This document shows, piece by piece, positions 10,309 to 18,546 of a stretch of DNA of 55,087 nt. The position numbers were made by a program, and so were the translations under genes. The stretch is taken from assembly GCF_000332995.1 (NCBI RefSeq), contig NZ_BANS01000042.1:1-55087 (forward strand), written 5' to 3'. This DNA is from Gordonia amicalis NBRC 100051 = JCM 11271 (lineage in GTDB: Bacteria > Actinomycetota > Actinomycetes > Mycobacteriales > Mycobacteriaceae). The stretch's first letter is position 1; each line of letters begins with the position of its first letter. Under the pieces are notes generated by a model that saw nothing but the letters and a program-made list of their open reading frames with translations, searched no databases and was not told where the DNA came from.

Positions 10309-11223
10309 TCACCACGTCATCTCGTCACGACATCGTCGCTGATCGTCGTTCGGATCCACCTGGACGGTGGCGTGTTCGAGGCCGTGACGGGCCAGGACGG
10401 CCTGCGCCGCCGGGAGCACCTCGGCGTTCGGGCGGCTGCTGCCGAGATGCACCGTGGCCACATCCATCCCGGTGGTCAGGGTCCAGACATGCAGGTCGTG
10501 GACGTCGTCGACGATGGGGAGACCGGCCAGGTCGGCACGCAGCGCCTCGACGTCGACGTGTGCGGGCGCCTGCTGATTGAGGATGCGCAGCGCGTCGATG
10601 GCGAGCCGGAGCGCCCGCGGCACCACCCACAGGGCGATGAGGACCGCGACGACGATGTCGGCGTAGCCCCACCCGGTCGTCAGGGCGACGATGCCGGCGA
10701 TCAGGACCCCGACGCTGCCGACCGCATCGGCCAGGACCTCGAGGTAGGCGCCGCGGACGGCGATGGACTCCTTCGCATCTGCGCGGAGCAGGAGCATGAC
10801 GACGAGGTTCACCGCCAGGCCAAGCAGTGCCACGACGATCAGCGTGAGGCCGGGAACCTGGGGATCGTTGCCGATGCGCTCGATGGCCTCGAACAGGACG
10901 AAGGCCGCGACCCCGATGAGCAGGACCGCGTTGGCGACGGCTGTGAACACCTCGGCGCGATGCCAGCCGAAGCTACGGGTGTCCGTGGTACGGCCGTGCC
11001 GGCCCAGCACCAACGCGATCAGCCCCATGATCAGCGCGACCACGTCGGTGAGCATGTGCCCGGCGTCGGCGATCAGGGCGAGCGAGTTCACCACGATGCC
11101 GGTGACGAGTTCCACCACGAAGAACCCGCCGATGAGAGCCACCGCCAGCACCATCGGCCACAGACGCCGCTCCCCCGCGGCACCGGTCCCGGGGGTGTGG
11201 GAATGCGAATGTGAATGACCCAT
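10309..11223 (-). CDS. Cation diffusion facilitator (CDF) divalent-metal exporter
   Basis: Zn2+/Cd2+/Co2+-type proton antiporter of the CzcD/ZitB branch. The N-terminus MGHSHSHSHTPGTG is a His-rich metal-binding stretch. Membrane segments follow, with the transport-site motifs SLALIADAGHMLTDVVAL (segment 2) and YLEVLADAVGSVGVLIAG (segment 5). The C-terminal cytoplasmic domain includes VHDLHVWTLTTGMDVATVHL. At about 304 residues it matches the family. I place the start at ATG 11223 because the longer frame (11244) begins inside the palindromic operator just upstream. Regulation by a metal-sensing ArsR/SmtB repressor is likely from that palindrome; no such regulator gene is in the window. Confidence 0.93.
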   Translation of the reverse strand: MGHSHSHSHTPGTGAAGERRLWPMVLAVALIGGFFVVELVTGIVVNSLALIADAGHMLTDVVALIMGLIALVLGRHGRTTDTRSFGWHRAEVFTAVANAVLLIGVAAFVLFEAIERIGNDPQVPGLTLIVVALLGLAVNLVVMLLLRADAKESIAVRGAYLEVLADAVGSVGVLIAGIVALTTGWGYADIVVAVLIALWVVPRALRLAIDALRILNQQAPAHVDVEALRADLAGLPIVDDVHDLHVWTLTTGMDVATVHLGSSRPNAEVLPAAQAVLARHGLEHATVQVDPNDDQRRCRDEMTW

Positions 11224-11234
11224 GATGGCGGTCA

Positions 11235-11258
11235 ATATATGCACAACTTCGCATATGT
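11235..11258. promoter_or_regulatory. ArsR/SmtB-type palindrome upstream of the CDF exporter
   Basis: Inverted repeat ATATATGC - 8 bases - GCATATGT, with arms matching at 7 of 8 positions, located 12 bases before the CDF start codon. AT-rich ATATG...CATAT dyads of this size are the usual operator form for ArsR/SmtB metal sensors such as NmtR, CmtR and CzrA. It is strikingly AT-rich for this genome. Assignment to a particular regulator is inference. Confidence 0.65.
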
Positions 11259-11289
11259 GGCAACCGCCCGCCGTGTCCGGCGGGCGGCC

Positions 11290-12411
11290 TCAGCTCCGCA
11301 GGGTCGCCAGCGCCGACGACCGGCGCAACCCCGCGATCATCAGCAGGTCGACGAGCAACGAGCGGATCTCCGCGAGCAGCGCGGCTTCGGAGAGATGACT
11401 GTTCACGGCCAGGCCGGTGGGCGCCTTGCGCACGATCGAGCGGATGACGCGCGCGGCCTCCACGGGGTCGGGGTCCTCACCGGGGTCGGCCAGCATCATC
11501 TCTCGGAGAACCTCGAACGCTCCGCCCACGTCCTCGATGATCTCGATGATCGCCGGCTGGACCCGCTCACCGCGCTGGGTGACGGCCAGGGACCGACGGG
11601 CGATGATCCGGAAGTTGCGGACCGCGTTGTCGATCGGGTCCGCGGTTCGCACCAGTCGGTCGAGACGGTCGCGCGAACCCCAGTACAGCGGCGAGATCCG
11701 GGTGACCTCCCGGCCGCCAGTCATGTCGGTGCGCATGTTGTTGATGGCCGCCTGCGTCCCGCGTGCGGCCTCGAGCGCCGCGGCTATCGTCTCCGCATCC
11801 CCTTCGCGCAGACCCGCGGCGACCGACCGCGCCGCGTTTCGGATGGTGAGCAATACCCCCGCAGCGTCCTCCCGCGCCCGATTGGCCGGGTTGACCGGGA
11901 ACAACGCGGCCACAACTATCCCGACAACCCCGCCGATCAGCGCGTCGATCGCGCGGTGGAACCCGGCGACACCGCCGGGCGGCAGCAGGGTCGCGACCAG
12001 GACGGCCGACGACGCCGCCTGCATGGGGATCAGCAGACCGTCGTCGAGCACGACAGCCAGCGACATGGCCAGGACGACGACGACCATGATCTGCCAGGCC
12101 CCCTCACCGACGAAGCCGATGAACAGGTCGCCGACGAGGATGCCGATCGCAACACCGCCGACGAGCTCGACCGATCGTCGCCATCGGCGTCCGAGACCGA
12201 GTCCCAGCGAGATGACGGCCGCGATGGGTGCGAAGAACGGGTCCGGATGCGCGAAGACGTGGATGGCGATCCACCACGCCACCCCGGCGGCCAGCGCACA
12301 CTGGACGATCGGGACGAGAGATATCTTCAGACGCCGAAGGCGTCGTCTGACGGTCCCGGGCAGGGAGTCGTAGACCCGGCGCGGATACGAACCGCTCGCG
12401 GCTGCCGGCAT
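11290..12411 (-). CDS. FUSC/aromatic-acid-exporter-family membrane protein
   Basis: A 373-residue inner-membrane protein with about six hydrophobic segments in its first half (for example PIVQCALAAGVAWWIAIHVF and IMVVVVLAMSLAVVLDDGLL) and a mostly helical cytoplasmic second half. The pattern PFFAPIAAVISLGLGLGRRW followed by ELVGGVAIGILVGDL is characteristic of the FUSC (fusaric acid resistance / ArAE) superfamily. These are proposed to export small aromatic or amphipathic compounds, but no substrate can be inferred here. It lies 19 bp downstream of the DUF3151 gene on the same strand and 67 bp before the CDF gene stop region, so the first two may be co-transcribed. Confidence 0.82.
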   Translation of the reverse strand: MPAAASGSYPRRVYDSLPGTVRRRLRRLKISLVPIVQCALAAGVAWWIAIHVFAHPDPFFAPIAAVISLGLGLGRRWRRSVELVGGVAIGILVGDLFIGFVGEGAWQIMVVVVLAMSLAVVLDDGLLIPMQAASSAVLVATLLPPGGVAGFHRAIDALIGGVVGIVVAALFPVNPANRAREDAAGVLLTIRNAARSVAAGLREGDAETIAAALEAARGTQAAINNMRTDMTGGREVTRISPLYWGSRDRLDRLVRTADPIDNAVRNFRIIARRSLAVTQRGERVQPAIIEIIEDVGGAFEVLREMMLADPGEDPDPVEAARVIRSIVRKAPTGLAVNSHLSEAALLAEIRSLLVDLLMIAGLRRSSALATLRS

Positions 12412-12430
12412 TCGACGGGTCGCGGGTCGC

Positions 12431-12877
12431 TCAGACCAGGCCGAGCTCGGCGGCCGCCCGGGGGTCGCTGTCGTTGAGGAGGTCGAGGCAACGCAGATGC
12501 TCGTCCTCCTCGCCGATCAATTCGGCGGCGCGCGCGAGGGCGCCGACGCACCGCAGGAAGCCGCGGTTGGGTTCGTGGCTCCACGGAACGGGACCGAAGC
12601 CCTTCCATCCGTGACGGCGCAGCTGGTCGAGGCCGCGGTGGTAGCCGGTCCGGGCGTATGCGTAGGCCGCGATCACCGCGCTGGTGTCACCCGCCTCACC
12701 GGCAGCCGTCGAGGTCTCGAGTGCCGCCTCGGCGAGGTATGCCCACGCGATGGACGCCGTGGGATGGGCAGCCGCGACCTCGGCGGGGACAGCCCCGTTG
12801 AGCAGGTCCGACTCGGCGTCGTCGTCGCCGGTGAGCAGAACCGGTTGCGGGCCGAGGAGATCTCCGAAAGACGTCAT
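12431..12877 (-). CDS. DUF3151 protein (Rv0360c-like)
   Basis: A 148-residue soluble protein matching the actinobacterial DUF3151 family: SFGDLLGPQPVLLTGDDDAE near the start, then SIAWAYLAEAALE, YAYARTGYHRGLDQLRRHGW and GFGPVPWSHEPNRGFLRC. It is the counterpart of M. tuberculosis Rv0360c, in the same place relative to the Rv0361-like gene. Function is unknown; the helical repeats and Arg/Trp motifs suggest an all-alpha fold. The open frame begins at 12889, but ATG 12877 (MTSFGDLL) matches the family N-terminus. Confidence 0.85.
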   Translation of the reverse strand: MTSFGDLLGPQPVLLTGDDDAESDLLNGAVPAEVAAAHPTASIAWAYLAEAALETSTAAGEAGDTSAVIAAYAYARTGYHRGLDQLRRHGWKGFGPVPWSHEPNRGFLRCVGALARAAELIGEEDEHLRCLDLLNDSDPRAAAELGLV

Positions 12878-13046
12878 GTACCCATTCAAGCATCGTGACC
12901 GCGAAGGCGACCGTACCGACCGAACGCCCTAGTGCTCGATCGGCCGGCGATTCGCTAGGGTGAATGACGCAATCGGTCCTGTCACCGAGTCACTCGGCGG
13001 CCGGACCGAAACCATGCGATGGGCAAGAATGCGGGGTGATCAGTCG

Positions 13047-15056
13047 ATGGCTCGATCAGAGGGGCCGAGAACTGCTGTCACCAAAGCACTCTCGACGCTG
13101 CGCCAGGTCCGGGACGAACGTCGCGCGCGGCGGACCGGCCACACACCGGGCACCGACCCGTTGAGTCCTCCCGGGCCGAGGAGGGAGTCCGGCCAGGATT
13201 CCGGGTCTCACACGGACATCGCAGACACCACCCCGGATAATGTTCCGACCGGCGAGGACGCCGGGAACCGGAGCACCAGCAGAGAGGGCCACGAGCCAGC
13301 CGTGGACGATCCCACCCAGAACGACACCGCCGAGAACCAGGCCGACGGAAACAAGGCCGACGGGGCGGCGGCCACCGGCACCGACGCTGCTGACGCGCCC
13401 CGCCCTGCGAAGGCACCGAAGCCGAAGGGCGGACGCGGGATCGACGGCGCCACCCAGGTGATCAGCCGGGACAATCTCCCGTCACCCGAGGATCTCGAGG
13501 ATCTGGACACGATCGATCCGCTCGGGGCCGATGATGCGGGCACGAGCGGTGAGGAGACCCCGGCCGCGCCGGCGAGCAAGCCCGCCCGTCTGGGTCCGAG
13601 CGATTCGAAGACCACCGTGATCCGCCGCGAGGACCTTCCCGACCCGAGCGAACTCGAGGATCTCGACGACATCGACGCGACTGCGGCGCCCGAGACCGAA
13701 GCCGAAACCGAAGCCGTCGAAGACCCGGCGAGCGAGTCTGCGGCGGAGGCGGAGGCCACCACAGCGGACGACGACGAGTCCGCCATGTCGGGCGCAGAGG
13801 TGTCGGACACAGAGGTGTCCGGCGCAGAGGTGTCGGGCACCGAGAAGTCGGCTGAGTCCGGCGGATCGGAGACCCCGGAAGCAGAAGACGCCGACGACAC
13901 CGGTGAGTCTGGCACTACCGTCGCCGCCGTCGCGGCGGGCTCAGCGGCCGCCGGTGCTGCCGTGGCGAGCACCGACGAGTCCGACGAGGACACCTCCGTC
14001 GAGGACGAGACCGGCGAACCCGAAGCGGTGGATGCAGCCGCTGACGGGGAAGCCGAAACCTCCACTGCGGCAATCGAAGACGAGAACACCGAATCCGACG
14101 AGGCCGCCACCGAGCCCGCCGGAGACGCCGCCGCCGAGACCGCGGAGCCCACCGAGACCGCCGAACCCACCGAGGCGGAGGTCCAGGACGAGGCCGCGTC
14201 GGATGAACCCGTCGAGGTCGAGGCCACCGGAACCGAGGACACCGGAGGGGAGGACACCGGAGCCGAGGACACCGAGACCGACGAAGAGGCGCCGTCCGGC
14301 GAGGCACCCACCGAGGCGATCGTGCTGTCGCCGACGGCCGAGGACACCGACGAGTCGAGCGCCGCGTCGGAGAACATGCCCGAAGACGAGCCCGACTCGG
14401 ACGTCGCCACGAAGGTCATCCCGGCTGCAGCCGCGGGGGCCGCGGCTGCAGGTGCGACCGCTGCCGGTGCGACCGCTGCAGGCGCGAAGTCGCCGGCGAC
14501 GGATGAGCGCACCGACACCGTCCCGGAGCCCGCGGTCGCCCCGTCGTCGACCGGCGAGTGGACGACCACGGCACACCAGCCTCAGGTCATCCCCGGCGGC
14601 AGGCCCGCGAAGACCACCAAGAAGGGCGGCAAGGGTCTCCTGATCGCCGTCGCCGCGCTCGTCGTGGTGATCGCCGCGGTCGTCGGCGGCATCTTCGCGT
14701 ACAACAACATGACGGCGACCCCGCCGGCCGACGAAGCCGCCGAGGTGGCGCTCGACTACACGACGGCGCTGTACGAGGGCGACCTCGCGACCCTGCGTTC
14801 AGTCACCTGTGGCGAGCTCCACGCCTTCTACACGGACTTCGACGACGCGGCCTATCAGAAGACCTACGACGCGCAGAAGGCTCGCAACGAGCTCGTCCAG
14901 ACCCAGGCGATCAACGCGGTGCGGGTGGTCGAGGGTGGCGACCTGGCCGTCGTCGAAGTCGTCGCAGTGCACACGAGTGCGCCGGACAGCCCCGAGACGG
15001 TGACGCTGAACCTGCAGCGCGACGGTGATGCCTGGAAGGTGTGTAACCCCACGTGA
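13047..15056 (+). CDS. Acidic, disordered single-pass membrane protein with extracytoplasmic DUF4878-like domain (Rv0361-like)
   Basis: About 669 residues. After a basic N-terminus (MARSEGPRTAVTKALSTLRQ), residues of about 40-525 are low-complexity, dominated by Glu, Asp, Ala, Thr and Ser. This stretch holds two copies of a module: TQVISRDNLPSPEDLEDLD (about residue 135) and TTVIRREDLPDPSELEDLD (about 188). A single membrane helix follows (GLLIAVAALVVVIAAVVGGI, about 530-550), then an outside domain of about 110 residues with two Cys (SVTCGELHAF and KVCNPT). The position next to DUF3151 and the tail match Rv0361 of M. tuberculosis, which is much shorter (about 275 residues as I recall). The Thr-hydrophobic repeats in an acidic setting could be Ser/Thr-kinase targets (inference). 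ATG 13047 is chosen over 12960 for its GGGGTGAT ribosome site. Confidence 0.8.
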   Translation: MARSEGPRTAVTKALSTLRQVRDERRARRTGHTPGTDPLSPPGPRRESGQDSGSHTDIADTTPDNVPTGEDAGNRSTSREGHEPAVDDPTQNDTAENQADGNKADGAAATGTDAADAPRPAKAPKPKGGRGIDGATQVISRDNLPSPEDLEDLDTIDPLGADDAGTSGEETPAAPASKPARLGPSDSKTTVIRREDLPDPSELEDLDDIDATAAPETEAETEAVEDPASESAAEAEATTADDDESAMSGAEVSDTEVSGAEVSGTEKSAESGGSETPEAEDADDTGESGTTVAAVAAGSAAAGAAVASTDESDEDTSVEDETGEPEAVDAAADGEAETSTAAIEDENTESDEAATEPAGDAAAETAEPTETAEPTEAEVQDEAASDEPVEVEATGTEDTGGEDTGAEDTETDEEAPSGEAPTEAIVLSPTAEDTDESSAASENMPEDEPDSDVATKVIPAAAAGAAAAGATAAGATAAGAKSPATDERTDTVPEPAVAPSSTGEWTTTAHQPQVIPGGRPAKTTKKGGKGLLIAVAALVVVIAAVVGGIFAYNNMTATPPADEAAEVALDYTTALYEGDLATLRSVTCGELHAFYTDFDDAAYQKTYDAQKARNELVQTQAINAVRVVEGGDLAVVEVVAVHTSAPDSPETVTLNLQRDGDAWKVCNPT

Positions 15057-15370
15057 CCGGCGGTCAGGGGTGGGGTCCCCCGTCGACCACATCCCCGCCG
15101 CCCCACGCCGGGCGATCGGACCGGCAGGAAGGCCGGCCGGAGTCCGGGGAGCAGTCCTCGGACGTCCCGGCCTACTTCACTCCTCGACGACCCACGCCGC
15201 CGCCGGTTTCGGGCGGCCCGTCGCGGCGCATCCGGCCGGCACATCTCGGGGACCCCGATGCGCGTTCCCGCACCGGGTCAGGTTCGCGCACCGACCCGGC
15301 GGTCGTCGTCGCCGCGCTCGTGATGATCGCACTGGCGGTTGCGGTGATGGTCGGGTGGCTGACCTCCTGA
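15053..15370 (+). CDS. Small Pro-rich membrane protein, translationally coupled to the acidic protein
   Basis: A 105-residue protein whose GTG start overlaps the stop of the upstream gene (GTGA), implying coupled translation. The first 75 residues are Pro/Ser/Arg/Gly rich (PRRPTPPPVSGGPSRRIRPA), followed by one hydrophobic helix at the C-terminus (VVVAALVMIALAVAVMVGWL). It is probably tail-anchored with the charged part in the cytoplasm. No family recognised. The tight overlap suggests it works with, or is regulated together with, the acidic membrane protein. Confidence 0.68.
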   Translation: MTGGQGWGPPSTTSPPPHAGRSDRQEGRPESGEQSSDVPAYFTPRRPTPPPVSGGPSRRIRPAHLGDPDARSRTGSGSRTDPAVVVAALVMIALAVAVMVGWLTS

Positions 15371-15471
15371 CGCCGGTTGCGGCCGTTTGGGCTCTCCGAT
15401 GTGGGGTACCGCTGCACCGACCGCACGCAGAGCCCGCGGCGTGACACATCGCGAATCCCGGGAGTGACGCC

Positions 15472-16197
15472 ATGCCCCGATCCCTGGCCGAGCAGACCGA
15501 AGAACAACTGGGCGGCCGCCGCTCTGTCCTGAGTCGGCAGAAGCGGGACCACGTCGAACTCGACCGCCTCATCCGGAAGGCCGAGCACGCGTCCGGCCAC
15601 GACCGCGAGGCGGTGCTCAACGATCTGTGCCGGCTCGTCTTTCCACATGCATTCGCCGAGGAGGCCGTCCTGTGGCCCGCGATCCGGCGCCGACTGGCAG
15701 ACGGTGAGCAACTGACGCTCGAGATCGAGAAGGAACACCAGGCGATCAACGAACTCTTCACGTCACTGGAGACTCTCGACGTCGACTCCGACGAGCACCA
15801 TCGGCTGTTCGCCGAGATCGTCCGGCTGCTCCGGGAGGACGTCCGGGACGAGGAGGACGTCCTGCTCCCGCGGCTGCAGGAGGCGACCGATCGTGACGAT
15901 CTGATCCGCCTGGGCACCCGGTGGCAGATCGTCCGATCCACCGCTCCCACACGACCGCACCCGGTGGTGGCCCGTCGGCCCCCGGGCAATGCGCTCGCGG
16001 CCGCACCGCTGACCGCCCTCGATCGCTTCCGCGACCTGCTCGACGCGGCGGCGCGCAGTGGCCGACCCTGGTCGGCGGCGGCGCGCTCGACCAGTGGCGT
16101 CGTCGCAGCCGCGGCGGGCGCGATCGAGCACATCCCACCGCTGACTCGGGGCGAGCGTCCCGCCACGAGAACATCCCGCACCGGCACCGGCCGGTGA
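15472..16197 (+). CDS. Hemerythrin HHE-domain protein
   Basis: A 241-residue protein. Residues of about 20-145 form a hemerythrin-like four-helix bundle with the expected di-iron ligands: His in QKRDHVELDRL, His and Glu in FPHAFAEEAVLWP, His in IEKEHQAINELF, His in SDEHHRLFAEI, and Glu in DVRDEEDVLLP. The family binds O2, NO or senses iron/redox state. The C-terminal 95 residues are Ala/Arg/Pro-rich and look disordered. It is followed directly by a strong bidirectional terminator shared with the convergent fba gene. The start ATG 15472 follows a GGGAGTG-like ribosome site. Confidence 0.87.
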   Translation: MPRSLAEQTEEQLGGRRSVLSRQKRDHVELDRLIRKAEHASGHDREAVLNDLCRLVFPHAFAEEAVLWPAIRRRLADGEQLTLEIEKEHQAINELFTSLETLDVDSDEHHRLFAEIVRLLREDVRDEEDVLLPRLQEATDRDDLIRLGTRWQIVRSTAPTRPHPVVARRPPGNALAAAPLTALDRFRDLLDAAARSGRPWSAAARSTSGVVAAAAGAIEHIPPLTRGERPATRTSRTGTGR

Positions 16198-16217
16198 CCG
16201 AACAGCCCTGAAAACAG

Positions 16218-16250
16218 TTCTGCCCGCACCCTTTCCGGGTGCGGGCAGAA
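16218..16250. terminator. Bidirectional intrinsic terminator between hemerythrin gene and fba
   Basis: A perfect 14-bp inverted repeat (TTCTGCCCGCACCC and its complement) with a 5-base loop, preceded by AAAACAG on the left. It lies in the 68-bp gap between two convergent genes and ends with pairing of TT/AA, so it can act for both strands. Confidence 0.9.
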
Positions 16251-16265
16251 TCGTCTGTCGGGTGA

Positions 16266-17303
16266 TCAGGCAGTCAGCGACTTGCCGTTCGACTTGAGGT
16301 CGTTGCACGCCTCGACGACGCGCTCGCTCATGCTGGCCTCGGCCTTCTTGGACCAGCTGCGCGGATCGTAGACCTTCTTGTTGCCCACGTCGCCGTCGAC
16401 CTTGAGGACGCCGTCGTAGTTGCCGAACATGTGGCCGGCGACCGGACGGGTGTAGGCGTACTGGGTGTCGGTGTCGACGTTCATCTTGACCACGCCGTAG
16501 CTCAGCGCCTCGTCGATCTCACTCTTCAGCGAGCCCGAGCCGCCGTGGAAGACGAAGTCGAAGGGCTTCGCGCCGTCGGCCAGACCCAGCTTCTTGGCGG
16601 CGACTTCCTGGCCGGTGTTCAGCACGTCGGGACGCAGCTTGACGTTGCCCGGCTTGTAGACGCCGTGAACGTTGCCGAAGGTCGCGGCGAGCAGGTAGCG
16701 GTTGCCCGAGTCGCTGGCACCGAGGGCCTCGATGGTCTTCTCGAAGTCCTCGGGGGTGGTGAACAGCTTGTCGTTGATCTCGTTCTCGACGCCGTCCTCT
16801 TCACCGCCGACCACGCCGATCTCGATCTCGAGGATGATGTTGGCGGCGCCCGCCTTGGCGAGGAGTTCCTTGGCGATCTCTAGGTTCTCGTCGAGCGGCA
16901 CGGCGCTGCCGTCCCACATGTGCGACTGGAACAGCGGGTTGCGGCCGGCGTCGACGCGCTCCTGCGAGATCTGGAGCAGCGGGCGCACGTAGGTGTCCAG
17001 CTTGTCCTTGGGGCAGTGGTCGGTGTGCAGGCCGATGAGGACGTCGTACTTGGCGGCGACGACGTGCGCGAACTCGGCGAGTGCGACGGCGCCGGTCACC
17101 ATGTCCTTGACGCCCTGGCCCGAACCGAACTCGGCACCACCGGTCGAGAACTGGATGATTCCGTCACTGCCGGCGTCGGCGAAACCCTTGATCGCGGCGT
17201 TGATCGTCGACGACGAGGTGCAGTTGATCGCGGGGAACGCGTAACCGCCCTTCTTCGCCTTGTCGAACATCTCGGCATACTGCTCCGGGGTTGCAATGGG
17301 CAT
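16266..17303 (-). CDS. fba: Class II fructose-bisphosphate aldolase
   Basis: Zn-dependent aldolase cleaving fructose-1,6-bisphosphate to DHAP and glyceraldehyde-3-phosphate in glycolysis and gluconeogenesis. The 345-residue protein is full length. Visible signatures are FPAINCTSSSTINAAIKGFA, GLHTDHCPKDKLDTYVRPLL (metal His and catalytic Asp), EIEIGVVGGEEDGVENE, ATFGNVHGVYKPGNVKLRP (metal His) and FVFHGGSGSLKSEI (third metal His and the phosphate loop). A strong GGAGG ribosome site precedes ATG 17303. In M. tuberculosis fba is Rv0363c, between Rv0361 and the DedA gene Rv0364, the same order as here except that mgtE is missing and a DUF368 gene is present. Confidence 0.98.
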   Translation of the reverse strand: MPIATPEQYAEMFDKAKKGGYAFPAINCTSSSTINAAIKGFADAGSDGIIQFSTGGAEFGSGQGVKDMVTGAVALAEFAHVVAAKYDVLIGLHTDHCPKDKLDTYVRPLLQISQERVDAGRNPLFQSHMWDGSAVPLDENLEIAKELLAKAGAANIILEIEIGVVGGEEDGVENEINDKLFTTPEDFEKTIEALGASDSGNRYLLAATFGNVHGVYKPGNVKLRPDVLNTGQEVAAKKLGLADGAKPFDFVFHGGSGSLKSEIDEALSYGVVKMNVDTDTQYAYTRPVAGHMFGNYDGVLKVDGDVGNKKVYDPRSWSKKAEASMSERVVEACNDLKSNGKSLTA

Positions 17304-17488
17304 CGACGAATCCTCCAGGGTGTTGATGTGCTCTGGTGTTCGGGTTCTCTCGCCCTCGGTTGATGCGCCGTGGCGAGCAGCCGGACTTCCCGCGGCCGGA
17401 CTTCCCTCAGTATGGCAGGTGCCACAGTTGGGGGTGCGCCCGCATTCGCGCCCGGACCTGCACCGAGAGACATCCGTAGGATCGCGGT

Positions 17489-18469
17489 GTGGCAGCCTCT
17501 CGTTCTCCGGTCCGGTCCGACGGCTCCCCTCCCGTCGGCAACCAATCCACCCGGCCGTCGGCGGTCACCGTGGCGTCGAATGTGGGCCGCGGTGCCCTCA
17601 TCGGCGTGGCCGAGACCATCCCCGGGGTCTCCGGCGGCACTGTTGCCCTGATCACCGGCATATACGACCGGCTCATCGCGACGGCGAAGGCGGCGACGAC
17701 GTTCCCGGCACGCCGCCTGCGAGGCGTCCGAACCGACGATGCCGCACGGGTCGACTGGTGGCTGGTGGTCCCGGTTCTGGCGGGTATGGCGATCGCGGTG
17801 TTCTCGATCGCCGGCGTGATGGAGGGTTTCGTCACGGAGCAGCCGGTGTATTCCCGGGCTCTGTTCATCGGCATGATCGCGGCGTCGGTGGCCATCCCGT
17901 TTCAGGAGATCCCGCGCGGAACCTTCACGACCACCTCGTCGAAACTGTCGGCCGTCCTGACGTTCGCGGTGATGGCCGTACTCGTGTTCGTGCTGACGTC
18001 GCTGCCGCGGTCCGAGGTGTCTGATCCGCCGCTGGTGGCGGTCTTCTTCGCGGCCTCGGTCGCGGTGTGCGCGCTCGTGCTGCCCGGAGTGTCGGGTTCG
18101 TTCTTCTTGCTCGTGATCGGTCTCTACGCACCGACGCTGGCCGCCGTCGACGACCGCGACCTCATCTATCTGGGGGTTTTCGCCGCAGGCGCCGTCGTGG
18201 GTCTCGCCTCGTTCGTTCAGGCTCTCGAGTGGCTGCTGCGTAACCACCACAGCTTGGCGATGGTCGGCGCCGCGGGCCTGCTGCTGGGGTCGCTGCGGGC
18301 ACTGTGGCCGTGGCAGGACCCGACGAACGGGGCACCGATGCCCGTCGGCGACGACTGGCCGGGCGCGTTGGGCATGTTCGTCCTGGGTGTCGTGATCGTC
18401 GCGGCGGTGGCGCTCGTCCAACGCAGACTCGGCTCGTCGAACGGCCGGCCCGCCACAACGATGGGCTGA
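17489..18469 (+). CDS. DUF368 polyprenyl-phosphate translocase (PopT family)
   Basis: A polytopic membrane protein of 326 residues, GTG start at 17489. The DUF368 hallmarks are ETIPGVSGGTVALITGIYDR near residue 48 and the second copy LVLPGVSGSFFLLVIGLYAP near residue 200, with hydrophobic segments between. Two 2023 studies showed DUF368 (PopT) and DedA (UptA) proteins recycle undecaprenyl phosphate across the membrane for cell-envelope synthesis. A mycolate producer would use decaprenyl phosphate, so a decaprenyl-phosphate carrier is the likely substrate here (inference). The next gene, 77 bp downstream on the same strand, is a DedA protein, so two unrelated carrier families for the same lipid are adjacent. 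Confidence 0.9.
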   Translation: MAASRSPVRSDGSPPVGNQSTRPSAVTVASNVGRGALIGVAETIPGVSGGTVALITGIYDRLIATAKAATTFPARRLRGVRTDDAARVDWWLVVPVLAGMAIAVFSIAGVMEGFVTEQPVYSRALFIGMIAASVAIPFQEIPRGTFTTTSSKLSAVLTFAVMAVLVFVLTSLPRSEVSDPPLVAVFFAASVAVCALVLPGVSGSFFLLVIGLYAPTLAAVDDRDLIYLGVFAAGAVVGLASFVQALEWLLRNHHSLAMVGAAGLLLGSLRALWPWQDPTNGAPMPVGDDWPGALGMFVLGVVIVAAVALVQRRLGSSNGRPATTMG

Positions 18470-18546
18470 TCCCGTTCCCGGGCGGTGCCCGACGCCGTTC
18501 CCGCGCGATTCCGCCCTCGTCGCCCGCGCAGGTACTCTGGGTTCCC

